Numbered from the stretch's first letter, positions 50,301 to 62,319 are shown. The stretch: DNA of 64,000 nucleotides from Deuterostichococcus epilithicus (GCA_033439295.1 JAVTLE010000004.1:1240012-1304011); one strand, 5' to 3'. Program-made: numbers and translations. The notes: generated by a model not told the origin, from the sequence alone.

Positions 50301-53300
50301 TCATGGTTCGACAACACCACGTGCAAGGATCTCAAGAATATTCCGAGCCCAGCAGGAATGCTGACAGTCATTTTCGCACCTGGCCAGGTTGCTGCCCACC
50401 GACTGTGACAGGCTAGTGACGCCACGGCGCGGCGGCGCATACTCCGCTTCCAGCTCCTCCAGAATCTGCAAGCGAGTTCGAGGATGGAATCGGAAATTAA
50501 CGAACAAAGGAAACTTCGTAGGGTTCAGGCAGATGGAGCTGTAGTCAACGTTGCCTTATGTAACAGCTTAAACACATGCGCTTGCGCACGCTCTGCTCCA
50601 TCAATCAGGCTGTCAGATCTGCCACAGATCATGCGCTGCAAGGGGCCAACCGCAGAAGGCCTCGAGGCCGCATTTCCGCCGACAGGCTGACCTGGACGAA
50701 GGTGGGGCGCTGCTCAGGGCGCGGCGCCATGCACCGCATCGCTAGGTCGATCAGGAACGCGTCCCCCTGCGCCGGCACCGGCAGCTGCTGGTGCTGGAAG
50801 CCGACCGCGCCCACCACCTGCAGCGGGTGCAGGCCCTCCCATGGTGCCTCGCCTGCGCAATGTGCAGGGCCCGCTGCTGTTATGCCGCTGTCAGCAGGGG
50901 ACACACCACCAAGCCGCCTCGCACCCAGGCACGTCTGTGCAGATTGGTATTCTGGCGACCATGCCTCATGCCCTGCACAAACACCTCGACCTTTGGCGCA
51001 GCTACCCCCGGGCCATCATATGAGGAACAGCACAGCTGCAAATGTGTGGTCCCCTGCAGTAATCATTTGTCGACATCCCGAGTCTCGATCGGCAGCAGGT
51101 CCTGCGGGCACCCACCTGTCAGCACTTCCCACAGCACCACGCCGTAGGAGTACACGTCGGCGGCCGCGGAGCCGCCCTCCGTCCGCAGAACCTCCGGCGC
51201 CATCCACTCCGGAGTGCCGCTCTCCAAGCCCGCCGTCACGAACTTGCGGCCGCCCTTCAACACCCGGCTGAGCCCGAAGTCTGCACCCAGAGGGACTTGC
51301 AGCTGGGCCTCGATCCTGTTGCAGCGGGACAACTGCACAGCTGCTGCCTGTGCAGCGATGCTGATGTTAGAGCGACGCTCGAGTCCATGGCCTGCCTGAC
51401 GGCCTTAATTGCAGGCATGTAGAAACCCTGAACACTAAACCGTAAAGAAGCGCAACGCGACGCACCGCCGATCTTGAACCGCCAGTTGCTGTCCACCAGG
51501 ATGTTGGGCGACTTCAGGTCCTGCAGGCACAGTAGCACACGACTCGCAGGCGGTTGATTCGACCACGCGGAGGCCGCACCAGGCAAAATCATGCCTGCAT
51601 GTGTGCCTGTGAGCTGCAGTGCTCATGTGGCCCAGGCTCTCAGACCGCGCGTCACCGTGCAAGTCACCCGGCGGTCGTGTGGTCCATGCTAAAGCCTGGA
51701 GCAGGACCCCAGTGGCGCGCAGCGACAGGACGTTGCCAGCGACCTGCTCACCAGGTGCAGAATGGGCGGGCTGCGGGTGTGCAGGTGCGCCATGCCGCGC
51801 GCGACGGACATGGCCACGGACCGCTGCAGCTTCGGCTCCAGAGGCAAGCCCTCCCGCTTGCGCAGGATCTTGAACAGCGAGCCTCGCTGCATGTACCTGT
51901 AACGAGATAATCAAACGTGAGTTTGCAGGCAGACTGCCCAGCCCGGCGTGCCGCTTAACACTGGTCCCAGAGCCAGGGCATCAAGGTGCAAGTTGGCCTT
52001 GTCCAAACCTTCAACTTTGTTCTTCTTCAATCAAGCCATCTGTCCTGGGTTTGTCCATGGAAGATCGGGTTTGTCCAAAAACATCGGCACCAAACTTCCA
52101 GACAGGGAGGGCCGGAGACCCGTGACCACACCGACCGTCTGGGGACTCACTCTGAGACAATGGCCAGCGCTGGTGACCGGGCGAAAGACATGAATAGGAC
52201 GATGTTGGGGTGGCGGATGGATGCCAAGAGGGAGACTTCCTGATAAAATCGTTGCAGGGCGCCAGCGTCCAGGTTTTGCAGCAGCTTGATGGCCACAATC
52301 GTGCCTGAGAGGGACCAAACATAACATTGAAGGTGACGGCACCCTGAAGCACTTCATGTCCATGAAGGGGCCTTTTAGGCATCCAACCACTGACGCTTGG
52401 CATCAACCTCATACCATGAAACTGTATGACCTCACCGAGCAGGACATGCCACAACACGGGGAGAAACAGCCACACACCTTCGTACTTGCCCACAAAGACC
52501 TCGGCGCAGCCGCCAACGGCAATACGGTCGCCAATGAGAATCTTGTCCGGATCCACTTCCCACCGCGAGGTCTGCGGGTCCCGAGTCTCCGCAGGGTCTG
52601 ACAACACCGGCGCTGGTGGCTGCGCAATCCCCCTGCACCAGGCGTTTTGTGCACCGAGCCTCAGCTACATGAAATGATGACAAGTCGCAGAGACAAAACC
52701 CCTCGTAACTTTCCCCGTCCTCAAGCATCCTGGGCTATATCTTAAGATGCCGCATGTGCTGCACATGGCATGCAAATGGACGGCGCAGCCCGTCCGCTAA
52801 AAGCGCAGCGTGCGAAGCGCCAACGCCGCTGCCCTCCCCACCTGGTCAGGTTCCGCCTGTACAGCGCGTTGTTGACATTCACCAGCGTCGGCTGGCTGCC
52901 CGGCGGCTCCTCCTCTGTCTGCGACGCCGCATCGAATCCCTGGGGTGCCAGCCCGCTCCGCTGCCGCCCCACCGGCTCCGTCGGCTGCTGGTCCTTGCTC
53001 CACGGCTCCAGCTGCCGGGCCAGCTGCAGCGCCGGCACCGCCCACCTGGCGGCGGCGGCTGCAGCGCGCGGAGTGCTGCCGTCGCTCATGTTGCCAGAGC
53101 CGACCTCCTCTATCTGCAGGCTGCCGGATGATGCCAGGCCGCCGAGCAGCGGCGCGTCAAAATGCGCGTCGAAGGCGTGCACCACGCGGACCGAGCCCTC
53201 CCCCAATGGGCACACATCTAGCTGGTGGTTATTGATACGCGATGGCTGCCGCGCAAGCCCCGCGCCCGACTGCAGCGTCTGCAGCACGTTTGTGGCGAGC

Positions 53301-53365
53301 GCATCCGCGAGGTCGCCATGCGGCTGCGGCGCGTCTGCCAGCTGACTGCTGCCGAGCGCGCCGGC
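47344..53365 (-). CDS. Raf-like (MAPKKK-type) protein kinase with long Ala/Ser-rich tail, 5' end open
   Basis: A protein kinase on the minus strand. A polar amino-terminal region (53365-52845) precedes the domain. The glycine loop reads GDRIAVGGCAEVFVGKYEG (about 52560-52475). The VAIK lysine and the helix-C glutamate (FYQEVSLLASIRHPNIV) are in 52310-52145. The hinge-lobe segment MQRGSLFKILRKREGL follows at about 51895. The catalytic loop, assembled across an intron, reads ILHLDLKSPNILVD (51744/51522), so the usual HRD is HLD. The DFG loop ADFGLSR is at about 51282 and WMAPEV at about 51205; DVYSYGVVLWEVLTGG and a final RPEQRPTFVQV close the domain near 50690. The tail is one open exon of 614 codons (49188-47344), mostly Ala, Ser, Pro and Gly with poly-Ala runs, preceded by smaller Pro-rich exons. 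Lysine, aspartates and glutamate are present, so activity is plausible; the substrate is unknown. The 53365 boundary is a splice acceptor, not a start. Confidence 0.85.
49585..49630. repeat. Perfect 23-bp tandem duplication in a kinase-gene intron
   Basis: The 23-base unit beginning tacggatccgtggccgagag occurs twice in direct succession. It lies in the intron upstream (on the minus strand) of the Pro/Gln-rich exon ending near 49390. Confidence 0.9.
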
Positions 53366-54358
53366 CTGCATGAGGGGCAGGAGCACATCAGCTAGAGCTC
53401 AGCCGTCGCCAGTCACTGCCCAGGCACGCATGCTGCGGCGTGTGTGCACGACCGTGCCTGTGCACTGCAGCCTGCCCAGGATGTGCAGCAGGCAGTCGCT
53501 CACCATGTGCTGCACGAGGCGCGCTCAGAGCCCTGGTGCGAGGCAGAGGCCCTGCCGCGCCGCCCGCTGCTGCTCTCCTTCCTTCGGATGCAGACAGCTG
53601 CAGGCACGCCTGCCTATACAGAGGTGTCACTTGAGTCTTGTCAAAGTACTGGTGCTCGATCGAGTTGATACAGACTACATCGCGTCGATGCCGGCGCATG
53701 CCGTTGACGAGGATGCATGCAAAGCTCGCCGGCGCAGGGGCTACTTGCCTCTGCGACCACCGCAGCACGTTTTGCAATAGAAGACATACAGGCCTGTTCG
53801 GCTCGTGCTGCAGGGGTGCCTCCAGCAGCGGATGAAAAAGCGTAGGACCTACAGCTCGGCAGCTGACTCACCTTATAGTGAAGAGAACAACTGCGTGCCT
53901 ATGCGATGTGGTTGGTCCGACCTTGCTGTCATTCAGTGATGGCCTCGCTTTCGTGAAAGCTGAAACTCAGCTACTGCCAAGCGTGTGAGACGACGAGGCT
54001 GAGACCTCTGCCAACAGCTGGCTAGCAGTCGCCACAGCGCTGCGCAACGCGGCTGTCCCGACGCAAGCAAGGATTTCTTAGAGCTTCATCAGCACCCTAC
54101 ACCCTTTTTGGCCCTATTTCGGCACGGCAGCTGGAGGCGCGCTGTGTCTGGCTGTTGGCATCGCCACATGCTACATTGTTAGCTGCTAATCGACCAGCCA
54201 GTCGGATTACATGCAGGCAGCGCGGCGAGCGCTGGTGCGGCACCACGAAGTTGCAAGATCGCCTGCGGAGATAGTTGCAGCAGATGTGCAGGCGGCGGGC
54301 CTGTTGACCAGCGCACTAGGCGGATCCCGAAACAGTTTTCTCGGTGCATCCATCCAAC
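53366..54358. other. Divergent region between the kinase gene and the acetolactate synthase subunit gene
   Basis: It should carry the missing 5' exon(s) and promoter of the kinase on the minus strand and the promoter of the acetolactate synthase subunit gene on the plus strand. An Arg/Ser/Ala-rich minus-strand segment near 53640-53510, followed by a GT donor, could be an upstream kinase exon. Nothing else is recognised. Confidence 0.35.
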
Positions 54359-57300
54359 ATGCTCGGCCTCAACGTGCGCCAGCCCACCTTCGCGCACTGC
54401 ACAGCCGAGCTGCAGCCACGACCGAACAGTGGAGCCGTGCTGGGCACGTCTACAAGGTGGTCATTCCCAGATTCCGACATGCAAGTCTGCGCCAGGTTCC
54501 GAGCCAAAGGCCGCCACTGGAAGCTGCCTGCTTCAAGGACTTTACCTGCTCCTGCAGGTGTCAGTATACTGCCGCTGATATCGGCCTGGTGTGAAGCAGG
54601 TGCACGCCGTCATGGCAGCCGCGTGAGCGGCTCTGTACATCAGCCAGCGGGCCGTCGCCCAGAACGCGGCACCCGTGCCACGCCGGCAACAACGCAGCAA
54701 CCCAGCCTCAGCAAGTAAATCACTGCATCTTGCCAAACAGAAGACCCCGAGACGTCTCGTTTGCTCAATGTGTCGGTGTGTCGGATGCACAGAAACGCAT
54801 GCCTCAGCAGCCGCATGGCGGCAGGCTGCACCCGCTGGGGCGCGCCGATCAGCATGTGTGGTACATGCCATTGCAGGCGGTGCCACGGGAGGTGGTGGAG
54901 GAGGAGACGGACCACGGCGCAGAGGAGTACGATGTGTATGTGCACGACTCGCAGCCGCTGGCCGCCGGCGAGGAGAAGCACATGCTGTCCGTCTTTGTGG
55001 CGGATGAGAAGGGTCTCATCAACCGCGTTGCGGGCGTCTTCGCGCGGAGAGGTGTGGTCAGCCGGCCGCAGTCGTGCGCACACTCGGCTGCAACAGAGCT
55101 TGGGTCGCAGCCTGCCCGGCGTCATGCAAGTGTGGACATCATGAGTGGCGCAGTGCTGCGCTGTTGGACCCCCTGTGAGCCAGGCTGCCTTGGGACACTC
55201 TCGAGCTGGCACTGTCACGTCTGCACAGGCGCCAGCACCGTGTCCTTGGCGATGGGGCTGGACATCAGCGTGCATCAGCGAGCTTCAGCACCTCTCACCA
55301 TCGAATTATGCTGTTGGCCTGAGACACCTGCACAGCGCATGAACCACGGCCATGGCTGCAGGCGCCAACATTGAGTCGCTGGCGGTGGGCCTGAACATCG
55401 ACAAGGCGCTCTTCACGATTGTTGTCACCGGAAACAAGTCCGCGGTGGCCAACCTCGTCAAGCAGCTTGGCAAACTGGTCAAGGTGCACTTCTCGTGTCG
55501 CCATTGCTCCTCAGTTTCCAGCAAAGCTTCCTGGTCAGATCGAGCGGCCAGCTCCCCTGCACCCGGCCAGTGTCAACCGACATAGGGCATGCCGCCTGCG
55601 ATCAAACAGCACGCCCGCACGTTTGAATCGACTGCAAAGCGCTGAACCCATCACGAGCTGGGTCGGCAGCGCCCATTAAACTTCCACTGTGCCGCCACCG
55701 CAGGTGCGGTATGTGGAGGACATCACGGCGACGCAGCGCGTTGAGAGGGAGTTGGCCCTGTTCAAAGTCAGCGCGCCGCCGGGCGCAGCCCGCACCGAGG
55801 TCGTGCAGCTGGCCGACATGTTCCGGGCGCGCATCGTGGACGTGTCGGGTGAGCCTGTGTGCCTTCCAACTGATTTTATTGGATGAAATGCACATGGCTG
55901 GTCTCAGGCGCGTTGCAGCCTGCGACCGGGTTCGTCAGCATACCTCACTGCTGTCCTTTCTGCGCGCATCAGTTTCTGGTCAAGCCAAGCCTGCTCACCA
56001 CATGGCTCAGGGCATACCGCTTTGGAATGCAGGGCAAGCCACCCTAGAAGAAGTGTCCCAGTACAACCTGCCTGCCAGAACCTGAGGCGTTATTCTGTCT
56101 GGTCTGCTCTCCAGAAGACTCAATGATGCTGGCGATGACGGGCAACGCAGGCAAGGTGGCGGCGCTTGTGCTGGAGGAAATGCAACCATCAACACCTTCA
56201 GCCCGGAACTGAAGGCGAATCAACGCATTATGTGTCCCTTCGGCGCAGAAACCACAGTGACGCTGTCGGTGACGGGAGATGCGGGCAAGGTGGCGGCGCT
56301 GCAGGCGAAGCTGCTCAAGTTCGGCATCGTGGAGCTGGCCCGCACGGGCAAGATCGCGCTGAAACGCGGGCGGCAGCTGCTGGAGATGGGCGGCTGGGGC
56401 GACAGCAGCACACGTCGGCAGCAGCGGCAGCGGCAGAAGGTGCTGTGCAAATCACATCCTCTTGCAGCTCCTGCAGCTTTTCCTGCAACGTTGGGAGATG
56501 CATGCACCCTCACAGCAAAAAGGCATGCTGGTGGTTTCGAAGGGTAGAGGGTGCCTGCAGGACAGCTGCGCGCGCCGCGAGGCATCAGCGGCGAACAGGT
56601 CTGCCCTTGCAACTGCGGCCTGGTTTTGTGTCAAGGCAGAGGAGCGTCTGGCGTGCAATTACACGGACGAGTTCGTCCTGAGCGGCAGCATGTAGACTAC
56701 GTTGCCATTGAGGGTAATAAGCTTTGCAGCATGCCAAAGGTCGCGCCTCCAGCAAGGTGTCTCCCGCCTCCGCTCCTTGCAGGCGGCTGATGCAGCGAGG
56801 TCAGCGGTGCACGGCGCAAGGAGGGAGGGCGTACCTCGGCAGAAACCCGACCGATGCCGAAACGCAGCCGCAGCGTGCCTGTGTCACCTCCAGCGACTCC
56901 ACCGCTACTGGCTCATCGTACGCAGGCAGCCGATGCGGCGGGCTCGGCGCAGCATGCGGACCGGGCGCCCAACGAGGGCGATGGCGACGTGTACATGTTT
57001 GACGAGGAGGCGGGGCCGGGCGTGTGGGAGGTGGAGCATGTGTTGGACGCGAGCTTCGGCGACAACTCCATTGCGGAGGCGCAGACGCTGTCCATCGAGG
57101 TGGGGCTCGGATGAAGGGCACATTTCGGATGAAGGGCACATTTCGGAGGAAAGGCAGGCTTCGAGTGGAGGATGTGGCAAGGCGCCTCCCGGGTGTTGAC
57201 CCTCTAGACTGGCTCGTCTGGCGACTGGCTGGCAACCCAGCCGCAGACGCTGGCCCCGGCAGGGGTGTGAATTGGGCGGAAGGTGCCGACCTGCGGGCTT

Positions 57301-58412
57301 GCTCTCTGCTGGGGCCCAGCATCCAGCGAGGTCAATCCGATGCCAAGGGGAGGCAGCAGTTGGGTGGTCTTGGTGACGGTTGGAGATCCGCAAGCTGATG
57401 CTGTTCGGTTTTGGTGGTTCACAGGTGACGGACCAGCCGGGATGCCTGAACGAGGTGACGGGCGTGTTCGCGCGGCGCGGCTTCAACGTGCAGTCGCTGG
57501 CGGTGGGCACGAGCGAGACGCCCGGGCGCTCGCGCATCACCATGGTCGTGCCCGGCGGCAGCGACCACCTGCAGAATCTCATCAAGCAGGTGCGAACGAA
57601 CTGCCATTTGTTGAGCAACCCGCCATAGCGATTGGCCTCCAGTGCCAGCGCGCCCTGGCTGTCAGTAGACGCATGGCAACCGGGGCGCAGCCGGGTTTGG
57701 CGTCGCAAAGGTTGCACGCAGTCTGCTGAACTGCAGCAAATTAATGGCATCTTCAAACGCATGTGTGTGGGGCCAATTCCGGTGACCAATTCAGCATGCA
57801 TTTGCTGTGCAGGTGTACAAGGTCATCTTCGTGCAGAAGATCACCAACCTGACCGACAGGCCGCACATTGCGCGGGAACTGATGATGCTCAAGGTAGGCA
57901 CGTAAGAAGGTTTGATGTTTCACATGTCGAATCACTGGCCCCCAGACTGCCTCCAGTGCCAACGACCACCTGGGTACATGCACAGGTCCGGTGCAATGCG
58001 GCGCAGCGGCGAGAGATCCGGGACCTGGTCGAGATCTTCCACGGCAACGTGCGTCCACGGCATCTCTGCCTGTTTTCCATGTGCCTCTGCAAGTTCTGTA
58101 CCTGCACTGCATCCTGCTGTGCAGGCACCTGCATGCGCACTGAAGCTTGGCTGCGCCTACAAAGCAGGCCTGCAGGTAGCCCGGCACACGGACGGTTTTG
58201 GTGTTTGTTGCACGCAGATCTGCGATGTGTCGCTGGACACAATGACGCTGGAGCTTCAGGGCAAGGCCCCCAAGATGGCGGCCTTCCAGGCGCTGGTGCA
58301 GCCATACGGCGTGCTTGAGATCGCGCGCACGGGCAGCATTGCGCTGTCGCGCGACTCGGGCATCAACACTAAGCTGCTCAACTCCCGCAAGACCGGGCGC
58401 GTCATGGTCTAG
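54359..58412 (+). CDS. ilvH: Acetolactate synthase (AHAS) regulatory small subunit, two ACT repeats
   Basis: This is the regulatory subunit of acetohydroxyacid synthase, the first common step of branched-chain amino acid synthesis in plastids; it binds feedback inhibitors and activates the catalytic subunit. Plant and algal forms have two bacterial IlvH-like repeats, as here. Repeat 1: [20 protein letters not shown] (about 54978), [21 protein letters not shown] (about 55362), [20 protein letters not shown] (55705) and [17 protein letters not shown] (56320-56375). Repeat 2: [20 protein letters not shown] (57425), HLQNLIKQ then [20 protein letters not shown] (57814), [13 protein letters not shown] (about 58009-58047), ending [16 protein letters not shown] and VMV-stop at 58410-58412. 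The ATG at 54359 opens a Ser/Arg/Pro-rich segment that suits a plastid transit peptide, but linking it to the mature part needs an implausible 26-base intron (54715-54740), so the true 5' structure is unsettled. Confidence 0.92.
56125..56300 (+). repeat. Diverged intronic copy of an acetolactate synthase subunit exon segment
   Basis: Bases 56125-56166 (reading [14 protein letters not shown]) match the coding segment 56259-56300 ([14 protein letters not shown]) at about 35 of 42 positions, in direct orientation. The upstream copy lies in the intron between the exon ending RIVDVS (about 55847) and the real exon. It is also preceded by an acceptor-like ccag at about 56114, so use as an alternative exon is conceivable, though no matching length of downstream frame was found. 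Confidence 0.75.
57109..57144. repeat. Perfect 18-bp tandem duplication just after a splice donor
   Basis: The unit ggatgaagggcacatttc occurs twice in a row, followed by a decayed part-copy. It begins a few bases inside the intron after the exon ending AEAQTLSIE (57100). Confidence 0.9.
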
Positions 58413-58821
58413 AAAGGGCAGGTTCCTGCTACTTGGTCGTTTGATGGGAGACATCCCGGCTAGTTGCCTTACACCTGCAGTCATGTACCTCCAGGTCCAT
58501 ATGGAGCTGCAACTACAGCTTCTCTGAGTTGAAGAATCACATATGCTTAATTCACAACGAACCATTCTCAAGGCACCCTTCCTGACCGCCGACCTCGCAT
58601 GGCAGCACCGAGCCTGCAACTCTTGAGACTCGGCTCCCCCTTGCAAAGAACTCCGGCAACGGCATCAAGCCAACAGCACGCCCCTCTACTGGTCCCCCTT
58701 CCCTGCAGGTCCAACAGCATCAGATCGTCACATGAGGACGGTGACCAATGCTAGGAGCCGCGGCCGCCTGCATGCTCGTATGCACGCTACAGGCACCGAT
58801 GCATCCGTCAGGCGTTTTAGG
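58413..58821. other. Gap between convergent AHAS-subunit and COX7a-like genes
   Basis: Contains the two 3' untranslated regions. A small final exon of the COX7a-like gene may lie near 58772 on the minus strand. Nothing else is recognised. Confidence 0.35.
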
Positions 58822-59608
58822 TCAGGACGAGGTGGGCTTTAGCAGACAGGAGGCGACATCGGTGCACGAATTCCCCAACGCAAGCGCACCGGTGCCGGTG
58901 TACAGGTGGTGCAATGCCCGCACTGCCATGCTGGCGCCCACAGCGCCCATGGCCAGCGGGATCAGCACGCTTGAGACGCGGTCACTCCTGCAGATGCGCA
59001 CTGCATAGTGAATGCTGCTGGTCCACACACCGCCTCCACCATTCAGGCTGCTGTAGCTGCCGACCAGCTGCGACAACCCTGCGGCGAGGTTCTAGCAGCG
59101 ACAAGAGCATTGCAACTAGCTGATAGTCGCTGAAAATCGCAAGGGCAGGGCCTGGTGAAGTGAAACAGTAGATGCAGGCCCAGCAGGCTAGACAAGCAAG
59201 CTCTGAAGCGCAACAGGAGGGAAATTGCAGTCAGCACGGTCCTGCCCTGTTGCTCCGTACAACACAGTCTGCTTAGCGATCCTTGTGGACAAAGAGGATC
59301 GCTGTGGTGCGTTTGTGCGGCATTATGGTCTAGACACTCAGTGTCTAGAAAGCGAAAAAGTGGCGTAGAGCGACTCACTTGCCAGTGAGGTGCACGAAGC
59401 CCCTCTGTGCCTGCCGATTCTGCCACCACGACTGCTTCTCCTGTGCATGGTGGCGCAAGAGTTTAAACACGACTCAGATTGAGTTGAGAGGCTGCTGCGA
59501 CGTTGCTTCATAAGCACAGTCCGACTCCTCGACGTCTCAGAGCACCTGGAACTTCTGCAGGAGCTCCGGCGAGGTCTTGGGCTGATTGAAGCTCGCGCCG
59601 GAGTCCAT
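58822..59608 (-). CDS. COX7a-like subunit of cytochrome c oxidase (plant type), three exons
   Basis: Small mitochondrial inner-membrane protein. Exon 1 (59608 to about 59546) codes MDSGASFNQPKTSPELLQKF and a Q. Exon 2 (about 59436-59380), joined in phase 0, codes EKQSWWQNRQAQRGFVHLTG. Exon 3 starts at about 59001 and gives K, then SDRVSSVLIPLAMGAVGASM and ALHHLYTGTG. The plan matches the plant COX7a-like subunit, in which an EKQ-x-FQ...KG segment is followed by DK-x-TSV-x-IPLA and one membrane helix ending in a YN-x-GIG motif. The only transmembrane helix is in exon 3. The open frame stops at 58822, but plant forms end soon after the GxG motif, so a donor at TGTG/gtgcgc with a further micro-exon is possible. 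The gene is head to head with COQ4. Family assignment is by remembered pattern, moderately sure. Confidence 0.7.
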
Positions 59609-60248
59609 GGCTGCGCGTCAAGTGCGGCTTGTGCGTGACTGCGATCCATCCAAACAGCCTCATCGGGCATAGACCAAGCTGTCAGCAAAGCTATGGCAGC
59701 TGTGTGGACGGACGGGCACTCCTTCTGTTTCGCTGCACAAGTAGCAGTGGCAGGAGTCGAGATGATAGGTCAGAGGACCAGGCTTCCAGCTGGTAGCCGT
59801 ATACATGTGCAGCTGAATAGCAGAGTGCTGGTGCCCTTGCCATGGCTCGATTGGCTGCGCATGCGCTTGCTTGCCCTGTATGAGGGGGATGTGGCAGAAT
59901 CTCACCCTGTTTCCCGGCCGCCAGGTGCTCGCCTACGGCCGACTCCTGTCTCGACGGAAGCCGGTGATGAACGTCGTGGGGGGCAGCTAAATTGTGACCA
60001 GTCCGGGCGCAATCGGCGAATGCGCGGATCAAGTCAGGGTGCTGTTGAAGTTGCAATAACGAGGTCGCAGGTCTCCCACAAATTGCGAGGTGCAGAGGGA
60101 CAGCGCAGAGCGCCAGTTTTGATTGCTATATGTCACAAGAACACTTTTGCAGCATCGTGCTTGCATCGCGTGTCGTGAGATAGGTGCTCAGATCGTGCAA
60201 TCCTGTTGACGTCCCGGGTAGGAATCACTCCAAAGCAGCCTGTAGGCT
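59609..60248. promoter_or_regulatory. Shared divergent promoter region of COX7a-like and COQ4 genes
   Basis: 640 bases separate the two start codons, which point away from each other, so both promoters must lie here. Both products act in mitochondrial respiration. Open frames on both strands have no recognised features, and no clear motif was picked out by eye. Confidence 0.5.
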
Positions 60249-62159
60249 ATGGCGGGCACGCTCAGAACTCTAGGACGCTGCGGAAGGCTCAGACAGACAA
60301 GCCTGCCTGGTGAGCCCCGGTGCCATGTGCGCCGAACTCAGTGAACAACCTTTACCGAGCAGAAAGCGGAACTGCGCTCCTCCTCAGATGCTGAGCCATG
60401 GTTGATTTGCTGCAGGCGAGCGCCTGGCAGGGCTGGCTGTGGCACCAGATGCAGTCCTCCAGGTTGCCGTGTCACACGCCAAGAGCCCTCAATCGAGCCG
60501 GTAGGGAACACGCGTGCGCCTTTTACGCTGCGTCCAAGCGCCATCCTTGCATTGTTCTGTGCTGAGCGCCTTTCCGTTCACTTGCAGGGCTTGGCAGCAG
60601 GAGCGGGGCCACACTTACGTGCCGTTAAATCCGCTGCAGCGAGCTGCCGTCGCCGCAATCTCGGCAATCGAAGCAGCCAGAAAGTGTGCCATCACCCATC
60701 TTTGCCTGAAACGCCAGGTGCCTGATGTCCGATGCAACCTTGCCTGGTCTTCTGCTGGACAATGAGCAGCAACAAGCCGGTAAAGCCTGCGTATGACTGT
60801 GCTGCAGCCCCAGGCGAGCGGATCTAGTGGCAGCACTGGGCGAGACGACCGGCGAGCCGGCGTTTCGGGCCATCAGGGACCGCATGCAGCGCTGCGAATC
60901 CGGGCGGGAGCTGCTGCGGCTGCGGCCTCGAATGCGGGTCAGCATTGCTTTCACAGAGCTTGCCATCCTCCGCAGTGCTAGCACCAGCATGCTTGATACC
61001 GCATTGCCAGGAGCAGCGTGCCTTGCAGAATGCCTTCCAGGTAAGCACGTGCCCATGTGGCGCTTGAATTCTGTCGTGCTGCCTGCAGGACGAATCGCTG
61101 GCACACTTGCGAGACTTGCCGGCAACCACCTTTGGCGGCGCCTATGCGCACTTTATGGACAAGCGGCACTTCCACGCAGACGACAGGTCACCCCTCGTAT
61201 CATGGTTGTACCACTTACGTGCTTGCTGTGCCACCAGCTGGCAGATCACACAGACACGACTGCATACACTGGGACCGTGCATGGGCACGGCAACGTTCAC
61301 AAACTGCACACCGCGTCAATGGAAGTCCGCATCACATAGGCCACCGGTGCACTCCATCTCGGACGAGGTGGCTTGGGCAGGGCATCACTCGCACCCTGCA
61401 CACACGCACATGAGTGAATTGTGTATCATCTGCAGGCCGCCGGTGCGCTTTATCGCAGATGAGGAGGTGGCGTACGCCGCGGCGCGCTCGCGCGAGGTGC
61501 ACGACCTGTGGCACGTACTGTTCGCATGCCACACGAGCGTCTTCGGCGAGCTGGCACTGAAGGCCCTTGAGTACGTCCAGGTGCCGGTGTTCGCTATCTC
61601 CATGACAGTTCCGCCGGTGTTCAGACGGGCAGGCTGGCGTGTTGCCAAGCGTCGCTGCGCAATTCGCAACCAGCACCTCCGCGCTGTACATGGCTGCAGG
61701 CAATTGCTGTGGAGTCGCGGAATGTATTTGCGAGTTGGGAGGCCTTGGCAGACTTCTGGCATTGCTGCAGACCGGGTTGCCAATGGCGGCACTATCGGTG
61801 GTCGGGGCGCAGTGGCGGCTGAAGCCGCAGGAGCGGCGGGTGCTGTGGCGCCACTTCATGCCGTGGGCGCTGCGCGCGGGCGCCAGCTGCCCTGACCTGG
61901 TGATGCTGCACTACGAAAACTTCTTCGAGGTGGGACATGAAGCTGTCAGTGTCACCAAATGCTGCTCCCGAACGGTACAGAGCGAGCCAGTTCATGGTCT
62001 TTATTATGGCTGCTGCGGCTCGGCAGCATGCTGAAGTTCGGTGTTTTATTCCTTGAATCTTGTGGCCCTGGCTTGACGCAGGAGGATCTTCAGGAGCTGC
62101 GGAAAAAGTGGAACATTGTCACGGCCCCGCCGCCGCCCCGTGGCATGGTCATGCCCTGA
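60249..62159 (+). CDS. COQ4: Ubiquinone biosynthesis protein COQ4 homologue
   Basis: COQ4 is a peripheral inner-mitochondrial-membrane protein that organises the ubiquinone-making complex and binds a metal through an HDxxH motif. Exons seen: [20 protein letters not shown] (60591-60685), [20 protein letters not shown] (60825-60940), [20 protein letters not shown] (61090-61187), then the signature exon with [13 protein letters not shown] and [20 protein letters not shown] (61437-61580), [11 protein letters not shown] through LHYENFFE (about 61774-61928) and a last exon ending RGMVMP at 62159. The HDxxHx(11)E metal site is intact. The ATG at 60249 opens an Arg-rich mitochondrial-targeting-like start ([20 protein letters not shown]), but its donor does not join in phase to the exon at 60591, so one more 5' exon or another start is likely. 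Confidence 0.92.
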
Positions 62160-62319
62160 CGAGATCCGGTCCGATGCATCAATATATTGCACGTCTGCCG
62201 GCCATTGACGCCAGGTGCGGGCACAGGCCGCAGCGCAGTCTACTGCTCCAGTCTCCAAGCCTGACCGCATCTGCTACTGCCCATGTACTGTCCATGCATG
62301 CTGTGTCCATACAGCACTG

